NCBI RefSeq assembly: GCF_024300625.1
Contig: NZ_CP101322.1
Location: forward strand, 3,485,992 to 3,549,991
Length of the DNA: 64,000 bases
Source of the DNA: Halovivax gelatinilyticus
Lineage (GTDB): Archaea; Halobacteriota; Halobacteria; Halobacteriales; Natrialbaceae
Direction of reading: 5' to 3'
In this document: positions 44,278 through 51,762 of the stretch, in pieces
How positions within the stretch are numbered: position 1 is the first letter of the stretch
Layout: every line of letters starts with the position of its first letter
Notes under the pieces: generated by a model
What the model saw: the letters and a program-made list of their open reading frames with translations, nothing else
Told to the model about the DNA's origin: nothing
The model's database searches: none
Program-made: the position numbers and the translations under genes

Positions 44278-46170
44278 CTACGGTCGCGATCTGATCGCGA
44301 AGGCGGCAGCGCTGAGTAAGGCGACGAGCGCGACGGCGACGCCGAATCCGGGCATGCCGTCGTCGGCATCATCGGCTTCTGTCTCCTCGTCGGCGGAGAC
44401 CTGCGTCGAGCCGACCGAGTCGTCGCTATCGGCTTTCTTCTCCTCGTCGTCCTTCGGATCCGGCTTCTCCTCGTCCTTCTTTTCTTCGTCACCGATCGGT
44501 CCGCTCTCGTGTGAGATCGCCTCCGCGGATCCGACCTGTACGTTTTCGTTCTCCTGGACGGTCAGCTGCACGGCGGACGCGCTGCCGCCATCTTCGGCGA
44601 CGGCGATCGCGTTACTGGCTTCGTAGTTCAGCTGGACGATTTCCTGGCTCTGTTCGACCTCGGCGGTCGACCATTGCTCGACGTCGTTGAGCTGATCGGA
44701 GCCGCCGTCGTAATCGAACGACGTTCGGTCGGCGTCAGCGAGTTCGTCGCCGCCGAGCGTCAACGCGGTGGTTTCGGTAATTACGAACGTCTCGAAGGAG
44801 TGTCCGGCTTCAGGTACTCCGTGGGCGTTCTTCTTGTCGTCGTGGTCTTTCGTTTTGTCATCGTGCTTCTTCGGAATCTCGTCTTCCTCGAAGAAGATGT
44901 TCAGCGCGTCGGCGGACGCGACCTGCGCATTGACGTTCTGCTGGTAGGTTAGCTGAATCGCCTGGGCCGTGCTAGCGTTGGTCGCGACGGCCGTCGCGGA
45001 GCTGTTGATCAGCATGTTCGCCTGTTCGGCGCTCTGATACTGGAGAACGCTCGCTTCGGCGTACTGATCGACGTCACCGTCTTTCTTCTCACCGTCGTCG
45101 TTCTTCTCTTTCGGCTCGTCGTACGCCATCGCATCCTGCGCGACGATCGGTGTTGCGCTCCCGATCGACGCCGTCGCGACGTTCATGCCGGCCGAGTCCA
45201 TGAGGACGTTGACCGCCTCCGCGGTTCCGAGTTGCTCGTTGATGTTCGACTGATCGGTCATCTGGATCGCCGTCGCCGTCGAATTCTCACCGATGGCGAT
45301 CGCAACGGCTGCGCCCTCCTGGAAGGCGTTTACCTGATCTGCTTCCTGGACCTGTTCGACCGTCGCATCGGCGGTCTGATCGACGTTCAGATCACCGTCG
45401 TGTTTTTTCTTGTGTTTGTCGTGTCCGTCCTTCTTGTCGTCCAGATCGGCCGCGAGAACGTTAGTCGCGCTGGCGTGTCCTTCCTGGAGGTTCAGGTTGT
45501 TCTGCTCGGTGAACTGAACGGCGACGGCGTCGCTGTCGTCTTCGGCGAGCGCGAACGCGGTCGCGTTCTGGACGATATTGGCCTGACCAACTTCCTGGCC
45601 CTGCGTGACGCTGGCAATAGCGGTCTGACTGGCGGTCACCTCGCCCTTGTCGTCGGCGATGGCCCAGCCGTCGAACGACTGGTCACCGTTGTTGCCGACG
45701 ACGACGTAAACGTCACCGACGTCCTCGAAGGTCGCTTCGTGACTCGCGGTCGGATGGTTCTCGGCCGTCGCGTAGCCCTCCTGGTCGTTCAGGTTCTGCT
45801 GGTCCACTTCCTGGATGGCGATTGCCTGGCCGCCCCCGATGGCGACCGACACGGCTTCACCCTCCTCGACGAGGTTCACCTGGCCGACGTCCTGGTACTG
45901 AATTACTTCAGCATCACCGGGCCCAGCGGCGTCAGTTGACGCACCGGCTGGATTATCACTCGCGTGCGCTTCGATGTACTCCTCGAGACTCATATCTCCG
46001 AGGTCGGCACCGAACGCAAGGTAGAGATCTTCTCCGTTCTGTAGCGTTTCGAGTGTTTCTGTGTGATCGTCGTCCTCGTCGGCGATGGCGGCCGGCGACG
46101 CGACCGCGACCATCGATAGGACGACCATACAAGCGATCAGTATCGTCGTGATTCGTGACTGTGCTGTCAT
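44278..46170 (-). CDS. PGF-CTERM surface protein with five curlin-like repeats
   Basis: 630 residues. Signal peptide about 1-30 (IACMVVLSMVAVASPAAIA). Five repeats of 52-57 residues at about 87-139, 183-238, 266-322, 370-425 and 501-552 share the pattern A-x-V-x-Q-x-Q-x3-Q-x-N, then an Ala-rich strand pair, then A-x-Q-x-T-x-Q-x-N-x-N-x-Q-x-G-x-A-x-A. Alternating Q/N and small residues are what curlin (CsgA-type) beta-helix amyloids use. Repeats are separated by Asp/Lys/His-rich linkers (for example 241-262, 427-452). The end, GMPGFGVAVALVALLSAAAFAIRSRP by its key parts PGFG plus hydrophobic helix plus Arg, is a PGF-CTERM signal for archaeosortase A. It is therefore predicted to be cell-surface anchored. 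Confidence 0.85.
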   Translation of the reverse strand: MTAQSRITTILIACMVVLSMVAVASPAAIADEDDDHTETLETLQNGEDLYLAFGADLGDMSLEEYIEAHASDNPAGASTDAAGPGDAEVIQYQDVGQVNLVEEGEAVSVAIGGGQAIAIQEVDQQNLNDQEGYATAENHPTASHEATFEDVGDVYVVVGNNGDQSFDGWAIADDKGEVTASQTAIASVTQGQEVGQANIVQNATAFALAEDDSDAVAVQFTEQNNLNLQEGHASATNVLAADLDDKKDGHDKHKKKHDGDLNVDQTADATVEQVQEADQVNAFQEGAAVAIAIGENSTATAIQMTDQSNINEQLGTAEAVNVLMDSAGMNVATASIGSATPIVAQDAMAYDEPKEKNDDGEKKDGDVDQYAEASVLQYQSAEQANMLINSSATAVATNASTAQAIQLTYQQNVNAQVASADALNIFFEEDEIPKKHDDKTKDHDDKKNAHGVPEAGHSFETFVITETTALTLGGDELADADRTSFDYDGGSDQLNDVEQWSTAEVEQSQEIVQLNYEASNAIAVAEDGGSASAVQLTVQENENVQVGSAEAISHESGPIGDEEKKDEEKPDPKDDEEKKADSDDSVGSTQVSADEETEADDADDGMPGFGVAVALVALLSAAAFAIRSRP

Positions 46171-46668
46171 TGGAAGGTTCTCGAACGATGTTCTACGACC
46201 CGTGAGGGTCGTTTCTTGCTGAGTCTTCGCGACTCGAACCTCCCTATCCCGATGACTTGCTTTGTTATCTGTCGGTTTCGTCGATGAGTAAAGGAGCTAC
46301 TTTCCGTTCACGATCAACTACCGATCGATAGGGACGTGCTATCGAAGCAACAACTCTGAATTGACAGAGTGTTCGTTACAGGGTAGGTGAATCGCTAGTT
46401 GAACAGCAATCGACCACATGTTTCGTCAAGAGCGAAGAATGTACGCCGTAAATCGGACATAGATGTTGAGAAGAACGACCATAACCGGCCACCAATAGCG
46501 TTAGCGTGTAATTTATGTTACTTATAACGGGCTAGGTGCAGACACCAGCAGTTGAGGACCAGTACGACGAGAGTGGCTGCGTTCGACAGACGGTGCCGTA
46601 GACGGTACGTCGGGGTTCTTGTGACACAATACAGTGAAGATCGGTCGAATCGACCTCACTCGGTTGGC
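46171..46668. other. 498-base A+T-rich promoter region of surface-protein island
   Basis: No convincing gene. It contains two small hairpins near the surface-protein start (46195-46212 and 46221-46235) and, further out, an A+T-rich block with TTTATG and TTATAAC (about 46510-46527). Base composition is clearly lower in G+C than neighbouring genes, consistent with transferred DNA or an extended regulatory zone. Confidence 0.5.
46195..46212. promoter_or_regulatory. Perfect inverted repeat before curlin-like gene
   Basis: ACGACCC-GTGA-GGGTCGT, seven pairs with a 4-base centre, 25-42 bases upstream of the ATG at 46170 on the minus strand, where a TATA/BRE would sit. A second small repeat, GAGTC-TTCGC-GACTC, follows at 46221-46235. 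Possible operators. Confidence 0.4.
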
Positions 46669-46935
46669 TCAAAAATGTAATTCGAGAACGCACCGATCGG
46701 GACGATAGTGGTCACGAATCCGTGCGAAACCGACAGTGGCAACGCCGGCGACACTCCAGAGAAGTTGAACCAGCCAGCACACTGACCCGATAACGAGTAC
46801 ATAGAACAGCGCGACGAGTACGTTCCGCCGGGGTGCACCGGACTCGATACCAGGTATTAACGAGAACGTCGAAAGAACGAGCGGCCGTCCACCTCGAGGC
46901 GGGTCGATCGGAGCGCCAATGTCGGTCGGTGTCAT
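46669..46935 (-). CDS. Small membrane protein downstream of DUF7344 regulator
   Basis: 88 residues from ATG 46935; an in-frame ATG at 46974 would make it 101 residues and overlap the upstream gene by 14 bases. One strong hydrophobic segment (about 38-66, VLVALFYVLVIGSVCWLVQLLW) in the middle, with a Pro/Arg-rich N-terminus. No known domain. It directly follows the DUF7344-type gene on the same strand and is likely co-expressed. Confidence 0.5.
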   Translation of the reverse strand: MTPTDIGAPIDPPRGGRPLVLSTFSLIPGIESGAPRRNVLVALFYVLVIGSVCWLVQLLWSVAGVATVGFARIRDHYRPDRCVLELHF

Positions 46936-46960
46936 CTGTGTGCGTTCGGTCTCGTGGGTA

Positions 46961-47623
46961 CTACTCGGTGTCAATCTCGGGCGGTTGTTCGGTGGCGCCC
47001 ACTCGCAGCCGGCGGTCGCGGTATGCGTGTACGGCTGCCGACCCGAGTACGATCAGCAAGAAGACAGCCGTCCATCCGACCGGGGGAACGAACGAGAACG
47101 GTATCGCCCCAGCACCGCTCAATACGGCAAGAACGAGCCCAGTAAGCGTGGTTCCCAGGTAGTAATAGCTCCAGGGAACGTCGTTATCTGGGACGAGGTC
47201 CAGGTAGACGTCGAGATCCTCCGCGATTCGTGTCCGTTCTATAACACCAGCTCGCTCGTCGTAGGCGATCAACTCGGCGTCGTCGAGTTTCGGCAGGTGA
47301 AACTGTTGAAGGGCGGTGTAGACCCGCTTTCGCTCCGCGGATCCGATCCCCTCGATCGACGTCCCGTTCTCCCAGGCGGCGATGCGCTCTGCGAGTTCGT
47401 CGAGTCGGACGGGTCGATCCACCCACTCCAGATAGTGAAGCACGTGGCGTCGTCGTCGGTTTCCGAGGACTTTGAACAGCTTGTCTTTATAGACGGCAGT
47501 CGATTCTATCGGATCCATCGTCGCCCGGCGTTCCGGGGACGATCGCCGCGTCGATTCCATCGGTGGTCCGTCCCAGCCGTGTGGAACCGGCGGATCCCCG
47601 CGATCGTGTGTTTTTGATCCCAT
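46961..47623 (-). CDS. DUF7344-type winged-helix membrane regulator
   Basis: 220 residues. LFKVLGNRRRRHVLHYLEWVDRPVRLDELAERIAAWENG is represented by its key parts NRRRRHVLHYL and LDELAERIAAWENG; with KRVYTALQQFHLPKLDDAELIAYD this is the haloarchaeal winged-helix domain annotated DUF7344. Two membrane helices follow (about 162-180, 184-202), so the DNA-binding part is tethered to the membrane. ATG 47623 is used; an internal ATG at 47518 is an alternative. CATATAAG on this strand (47679-47687) is the TATA box. It is the obvious candidate to control the surface-protein genes on either side. Confidence 0.75.
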   Translation of the reverse strand: MGSKTHDRGDPPVPHGWDGPPMESTRRSSPERRATMDPIESTAVYKDKLFKVLGNRRRRHVLHYLEWVDRPVRLDELAERIAAWENGTSIEGIGSAERKRVYTALQQFHLPKLDDAELIAYDERAGVIERTRIAEDLDVYLDLVPDNDVPWSYYYLGTTLTGLVLAVLSGAGAIPFSFVPPVGWTAVFLLIVLGSAAVHAYRDRRLRVGATEQPPEIDTE

Positions 47624-48162
47624 AAGTGCCGGCCTCAGTGAAAGCTGGCATCGACCTGTGACGTAAAGGTGTTTGATGACTTATATGAGAATTCAGTATC
47701 GATGTGTGTCCGACACGGAGACGATACTTCGATCGACCGACGGACTGATTATACATCTAACAGGGTAGAACGCTCCAATTTGCCTACAGACAGACAATCG
47801 TCGGTTTCGTGATAGTACCCAGTCATTTCGACCGCTCAACCTGCTGCTTTCGGGATACGCAACGGCCCCGAAGACCGGTATGAAACTGAATGAAACGGAC
47901 CGAAGGACCAATGTTACCAATCGTAGTGTCCAACGGAGTGGTTTCTGGCCGCTCTTATCGGCAAGCCTCAGGATTGGATAGGTGTTACAAACGGCTCTAA
48001 TACGCCTTCAAAGGGGTCTGAGCCGGCGATCAAACGGCCGCAATACAAATGCAAAATCCGCCATGCCAACGAATGTGCGCCGACAGGCAGGTGACCGCGG
48101 TCGAGATCCAACGCGGTCAGATCCGCGCCTGGGTGCGCGCATCGATCAACGCACAACAAATC
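47624..48162. other. 539-base region between divergent regulator and secreted-protein gene
   Basis: It carries the DUF7344-gene promoter at its left end. Short frames exist on both strands but none has haloarchaeal codon bias. Just before the secreted-protein gene an imperfect direct repeat, CGCGGTCGAGATCC (48096-48109) and CGCGGTCAGATCC (48112-48124), lies in the probable leader. Composition is A+T-rich relative to flanks. Confidence 0.5.
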
Positions 48163-48519
48163 ATGAAACGAGCACTCACGTTCACACTGACGATGGTCGT
48201 AGCGATCGGCATGCTTGCCATGCTGGGATTCGCGGGCGGCGTTGCCGCAGACAGTCATGAAAATGGAAATGACGATGACGGCGATAGCTGGTTCAGCGGT
48301 GGTGACGGACACGCCCACGCAGAAACGAACATCAATCAAGGTAATGCAGCGGGCCAGATAGGACAAGCATCCGCGTACTCTGGCGGTGATGCAGGCGTGA
48401 TCAACGTCCAAAAGGGAAGCCAGACCAACTACGCTTCTGCCACCACAGTCGCTGATGGCAGCGGAGGCGACGTGGACGTTGACGTTAGTCTAGATATTAT
48501 CGCCCTCCTCGAAGACTAA
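48163..48519 (+). CDS. Small secreted Q/N-repeat protein (curlin-like)
   Basis: 118 residues. Signal peptide about 1-29 (KRALTFTLTMVVAIGMLAML, ending GVAADS). The mature part begins with an Asp/His/Gly-rich stretch and then NINQGNAAGQIGQASAYSGG and INVQKGSQTNYASA, two units with the Q-x-N/Q-G-N style of the repeats in the 630-residue surface protein. It lacks a membrane anchor. Possible roles are minor fibre subunit or nucleator; both are inference. The ATG at 48163 begins a classic basic-hydrophobic signal, which decides the start. Confidence 0.65.
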   Translation: MKRALTFTLTMVVAIGMLAMLGFAGGVAADSHENGNDDDGDSWFSGGDGHAHAETNINQGNAAGQIGQASAYSGGDAGVINVQKGSQTNYASATTVADGSGGDVDVDVSLDIIALLED

Positions 48520-48649
48520 TTACATAGCGAAGGGTTGACCAAACTGTTTTTTGACGATTCCGTCACGTACGCACTGCGTATAGACTTTAATCAGAGACAG
48601 CCATCTCTCCCAACGTATATTCGCCACCGTCTCCAACGACCCGTAACCG

Positions 48650-49096
48650 ATGAGCCTGATCGACGACCTCGACTCCTACGGGGAGCAAAACGACCTCGGA
48701 CCGGACGACCAGGCGCCGCGCGAGCCCCGCGGGCCGCCCGACACCTCGACCGGGGACTTTCTCGTCTGGACGTTCGAGTCGGACAGTTCGGAGTACGTCC
48801 CTGACGTCTACCTCGTCGCGCGCGATCCGGAGCCGCTCGACTTTCGTATGTGGATCTTCAACGGGCGGGGCGACGAATCGGCGTTCGTCCTCCGGGCATC
48901 CCACCGATACAGCCCCGCCGAGGCGTCAGACCGGCCCCAGAGCGAGTGCTGTGAGGTTCTGATGGAGGGGCACTCGCTAACCAGCGAGCACTGCCCCGAA
49001 CCCGTCACCGAGTACGTCGAGTCGATCACCGGCACGACGGTTACGTTCCCGGACGACGAACCCGACCGATCTCGCGACTCGCCGATTCAGTACTAA
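48650..49096 (+). CDS. Haloarchaeal conserved protein, unknown
   Basis: 148 residues. VWTFESDSSEYVPDVYLVARDPEPLDFRMW, by its key parts, and ASHRYSPAEASDRPQSECCEVLMEG give a compact alpha/beta fold with one CC pair at about 99-100 and another cysteine (SEHC) that could form a metal site. No recognised family. It is separate from the secreted-protein gene and tail-to-tail with dys. Confidence 0.6.
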   Translation: MSLIDDLDSYGEQNDLGPDDQAPREPRGPPDTSTGDFLVWTFESDSSEYVPDVYLVARDPEPLDFRMWIFNGRGDESAFVLRASHRYSPAEASDRPQSECCEVLMEGHSLTSEHCPEPVTEYVESITGTTVTFPDDEPDRSRDSPIQY

Positions 49097-49144
49097 CCCG
49101 TCGGGGAGCCGACCGACTACGCTAACTCGGCCGGACGGGCCCCA

Positions 49145-50128
49145 CTACGGTTGGATAAACGCCCCGGCGACGAGTAACGGAAACACGAGCGTCGCTTCGG
49201 CCTGAATCTCGGTGTAGTTCGTCTCGTCTTCGGCCTTGATCTTCCCCCAGGAAACGGCCTCGTTCGGCGGGGCACCCGAGAGCGAGCCGTCACCTTCCAT
49301 CCCGGTCTGAATGTAGATGGCGTAGTCGGCCCCGCCACGAAAGAGGTTCGTCATGATGGCGTGGTGCTTGGGAACGCCCGCACCGACGGCGATGAGGCCG
49401 GTCGTCTCCTGGAGCATTCCCTCCTCGATGAGACGCTCGTAGTCTTGCACAATCTCGATCCCGACATCCTCTGTGTCCACGCGGTTCCGGTAGTAGTAGA
49501 GGAAGTTACCGACTTCGGCGTCGGTGAGCGCCGGACAGTAGATCGGGACGTCGTTGTCCGCAGCTTGCTTCAACACGGAATCCTCGTCGTCGAGCGTCAG
49601 GCCGAGTTCGTAGGCGAACTCGGTGGGCGTGCGAACCGACTCCTCGGCGAAGAAGTCGTCGAAGAAGTCGTAGAGGTACTCCTCGAGCCAGACGTAGCGA
49701 TCCGATGGAACGAAGATATTGCCGAGTCGGTTGATGCCACGTTCGCGCAGCGCGGCTTCGTCGGCGCTCCAGCGACCCATCTTGAACGGCTTCGCCGTCT
49801 TGATGACGTCCTCGGTGATCGACCCCGACGTGGTGATGATCACGTCGACGTGGCCTTCCCGGACGAGCGCGGCGACGACCTCGCGCAGTCCCGAGGAGAT
49901 CACGTTGGACGTCAGCGTGAGGTAGATTGTGGCGTCCTGGGCTCGCATTCGCTCTGCGATCGCAATCGCGTCTGCGAGGTGCGTCGCCTGGAAACCGGTC
50001 GTCGCGTAGCTATCGAGCAGCGTCGACAGGTCGAAGGTTCCTCGAAAGTCGAAACCGCGGACGTCGGCACCGCCGAGTTCTTCGTCGGTTCCCGGAACGA
50101 CGTGCTCGCGGGAGGCGTCTGGATCCAT
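49145..50128 (-). CDS. dys: Deoxyhypusine synthase
   Basis: 327 residues; transfers a butylamine group to the lysine of aIF5A, the first step of hypusine formation. TYLTLTSNVISSGLREVV-type segments (LTLTSNVISSGLRE), GHVDVIITTSGSITEDVIK and AGVPKHHAIMTNLFRGGADYAIYIQTG (cut: GVPKHHAIMTNL) mark NAD and spermidine sites. The catalytic lysine is in NEAVSWGKIK near the end. Archaeal enzymes may use spermidine or agmatine; the sequence does not decide. Confidence 0.93.
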   Translation of the reverse strand: MDPDASREHVVPGTDEELGGADVRGFDFRGTFDLSTLLDSYATTGFQATHLADAIAIAERMRAQDATIYLTLTSNVISSGLREVVAALVREGHVDVIITTSGSITEDVIKTAKPFKMGRWSADEAALRERGINRLGNIFVPSDRYVWLEEYLYDFFDDFFAEESVRTPTEFAYELGLTLDDEDSVLKQAADNDVPIYCPALTDAEVGNFLYYYRNRVDTEDVGIEIVQDYERLIEEGMLQETTGLIAVGAGVPKHHAIMTNLFRGGADYAIYIQTGMEGDGSLSGAPPNEAVSWGKIKAEDETNYTEIQAEATLVFPLLVAGAFIQP

Positions 50129-50248
50129 GACGATATCTATCGCGAGCGAGACTTTGAATGGATCGAACCGAAGGCGACGGCTCGTCGGGCAGGTCGCTGT
50201 CGCCTCGTCCGGCCGGGCCGTGAGCGGGCCGATCAGGAACGGTGGAAT

Positions 50249-50923
50249 CTACGTTTCAGACAGCGCGGCCTCGAGTCTCGTCCCCTCTTCAGCGGGCGGT
50301 AACTCCTCGACAAATCGCTTGACAATCGTCTCCTCGGCCCGGTGGAGCGTCTCGCTACAGGTCGACTTCGCGATGTCCAGTCGGTCGGCGAGTTCGGTGA
50401 GCGTACAACATCGAGGCGTGTCGTAGTAGCCCTCCTCGACGGCCGCCAGAATGATCTCTTTCTGTCGTTCCGAGAGGAGTTGGCTCTCGTGGAGTCGCTC
50501 GCGGACGTGTTCGACTCGGTACTGCAGCCCGAACGCGTTGAGTTGATCTGCGAGCTCCGAGAGGCGCTCTCGGGAACCGGTGACGTCGATTTCGGCCTCC
50601 CCGTTTCGGATATCGACCGGGAGTTCGATCGGCATCCCCGACTCCTGTGAGGAAAAGAGAAGCAACGGTGCGGTGGTCTCGAAGTGGACCGTCACTTCAC
50701 CGTCGCTCAGTTGAGCGGGCGTTATCTCGGTTATCTGATCGTGTGTCGCCATCGATTCGACGACGGATTCCGGGTCGTCGGCGGTGATTCTGACCAGGGC
50801 GAATCCAGTATTCTCGCCGGGAACACCGGCCAGAACCCGGAAGGTAGCCTGCGGGTTGTCCCGGGAGAGTTCTGCGATCCAGACGTGCTCCGGGAGTGTC
50901 ACCGAGAGCGTCGCGTGTGCCAT
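50249..50923 (-). CDS. Bat-type HTH regulator beside nitrite-reduction genes
   Basis: 224 residues. The C-terminal HTH_10 domain is clear: LLSERQKEIILAAVEEGYYDTPRCCTLTELADRLDIAKSTCSETLHRAE, by its key parts RQKEIILAAVEEGYYDTPR and LADRLDIAKSTCSE. The N-terminal 150 residues are a two-part sensing region without the cysteine cluster of NarO. TATA-like CTAATAGG on this strand is at 50949-50956. One CGAA-N4-TTCG palindrome lies between TATA and ATG and another just upstream, so it is probably itself controlled by NarO. Confidence 0.82.
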   Translation of the reverse strand: MAHATLSVTLPEHVWIAELSRDNPQATFRVLAGVPGENTGFALVRITADDPESVVESMATHDQITEITPAQLSDGEVTVHFETTAPLLLFSSQESGMPIELPVDIRNGEAEIDVTGSRERLSELADQLNAFGLQYRVEHVRERLHESQLLSERQKEIILAAVEEGYYDTPRCCTLTELADRLDIAKSTCSETLHRAEETIVKRFVEELPPAEEGTRLEAALSET

Positions 50924-50924
50924 A

Positions 50925-50936
50925 CGAACACGTTCG
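50925..50936. promoter_or_regulatory. NarO-type operator A (CGAA-CACG-TTCG)
   Basis: Perfect match to the reported NarO motif. It lies 2-13 bases before the ATG of the leftward HTH gene, downstream of its TATA box, a position expected for repression. Confidence 0.65.
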
Positions 50937-50962
50937 GGCCGAGATCCTATTAGAGCTTGGTG

Positions 50963-50974
50963 CGAACGTATTCG
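50963..50974. promoter_or_regulatory. NarO-type operator B (CGAA-CGTA-TTCG)
   Basis: Perfect motif 38 bases from operator A, just upstream of the HTH gene's TATA box, a position expected for activation of that gene. Confidence 0.68.
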
Positions 50975-51025
50975 GGCGGGTTCTGGCTACCGTCGTAGCA
51001 TACGTCGCTGTACAGATTGAGCGCC

Positions 51026-51037
51026 CGAATCAGTTCG
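51026..51037. promoter_or_regulatory. NarO-type operator C (CGAA-TCAG-TTCG)
   Basis: Perfect motif 41 bases before the first DUF2249 ATG and 63 bases (about six helical turns) from operator B. Confidence 0.7.
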
Positions 51038-51078
51038 GCCCAAGGTGGATGGGGCCTGACGCCGACGGTCGACGTGCA

Positions 51079-51312
51079 ATGGTAGAACTCGACGTTCGCG
51101 AGATCCCGCCGATGAACCGACACCCGAAGATCCACGACGCCTTCGACGACCTCGAACCCGGCGAGTCGCTCACCATCGTCAACGACCACGAACCGAAACC
51201 GCTCTTCTACGAGTTTCAGGCCGAAGTCGATGCGTTCGATCCCGACGGATACGACGTCGAACAGGTCGACGATCGGACGTTCCGGGCGACGTTTCCGAAG
51301 GTAGAGGCCTGA
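51079..51312 (+). CDS. DUF2249 protein 1
   Basis: 77 residues: LDVREIPPMNRHPKIHDAFD and LEPGESLTIVNDHEPKPLFYEF are the DUF2249 pattern, a TusA-like small fold. Members are frequently found with denitrification, hybrid-cluster or nitric-oxide genes in bacteria and archaea, with unknown function. ATG 51079 begins the domain directly. A NarO-type palindrome upstream supports anaerobic expression. Confidence 0.85.
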   Translation: MVELDVREIPPMNRHPKIHDAFDDLEPGESLTIVNDHEPKPLFYEFQAEVDAFDPDGYDVEQVDDRTFRATFPKVEA

Positions 51313-51395
51313 TTTCGTACCGACTTCTCCGGTGATACGTCCCCATTTGGCTTGTGGTTCTGAGGAACCCTGTTCCCACGGAGTGAGAGTGACGT

Positions 51396-51407
51396 CGAAC
51401 CGGTTCG
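51396..51407. promoter_or_regulatory. NarO-type operator D (CGAA-CCGG-TTCG)
   Basis: Perfect motif 38 bases before the second DUF2249 ATG; a weak TATA-like GATTGATAG follows at 51411-51419, placing the motif just upstream of TATA as expected for an activator. Confidence 0.7.
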
Positions 51408-51445
51408 GCAGGATTGATAGGGAGATTCCGAAGCCAGTGGTTGGT

Positions 51446-51709
51446 ATGAACTCCATCGAGTCGATCGTCGAACGCAGCGAAGCGCCGGGCGATCGCCCGC
51501 GCGAAGAACTCGACGTGAGAACGATGGGGCCGCCGAACCCGCTCGCGAAGACGCTCGAGTTACTCCCAGAACTGGCAGAAAACACCGTCCTCGTCCAACG
51601 AAACGATCGGGTCCCACAGTTTCTGCTCCCGAAACTCGACGACCGCGGGTACGCCTACGAATCGTTCGAACGCGAGGATGACGTCATCACGCTCATCTGG
51701 AAACCCTGA
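51446..51709 (+). CDS. DUF2249 protein 2
   Basis: 87 residues: REELDVRTMGPPNPLAKTLELL and LVQRNDRVPQFLLPKLDDRGY match DUF2249, with an N-terminal helix not present in copy 1. The same family as the gene at 51079 but clearly diverged, so not a recent duplication. It is followed after 53 bases by the heme o synthase gene, probably in one transcript driven from operator D. Confidence 0.82.
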   Translation: MNSIESIVERSEAPGDRPREELDVRTMGPPNPLAKTLELLPELAENTVLVQRNDRVPQFLLPKLDDRGYAYESFEREDDVITLIWKP

Positions 51710-51762
51710 ATCGTTCCCACATCACGACCGGCCCGCCAACGAACACACCAACCACACCACTC

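Noticed and set aside
47693-47920. Minus-strand frame of 75 codons between the regulator and the secreted protein
   Set aside because: No haloarchaeal codon bias, no domain, and it runs into the regulator's promoter.
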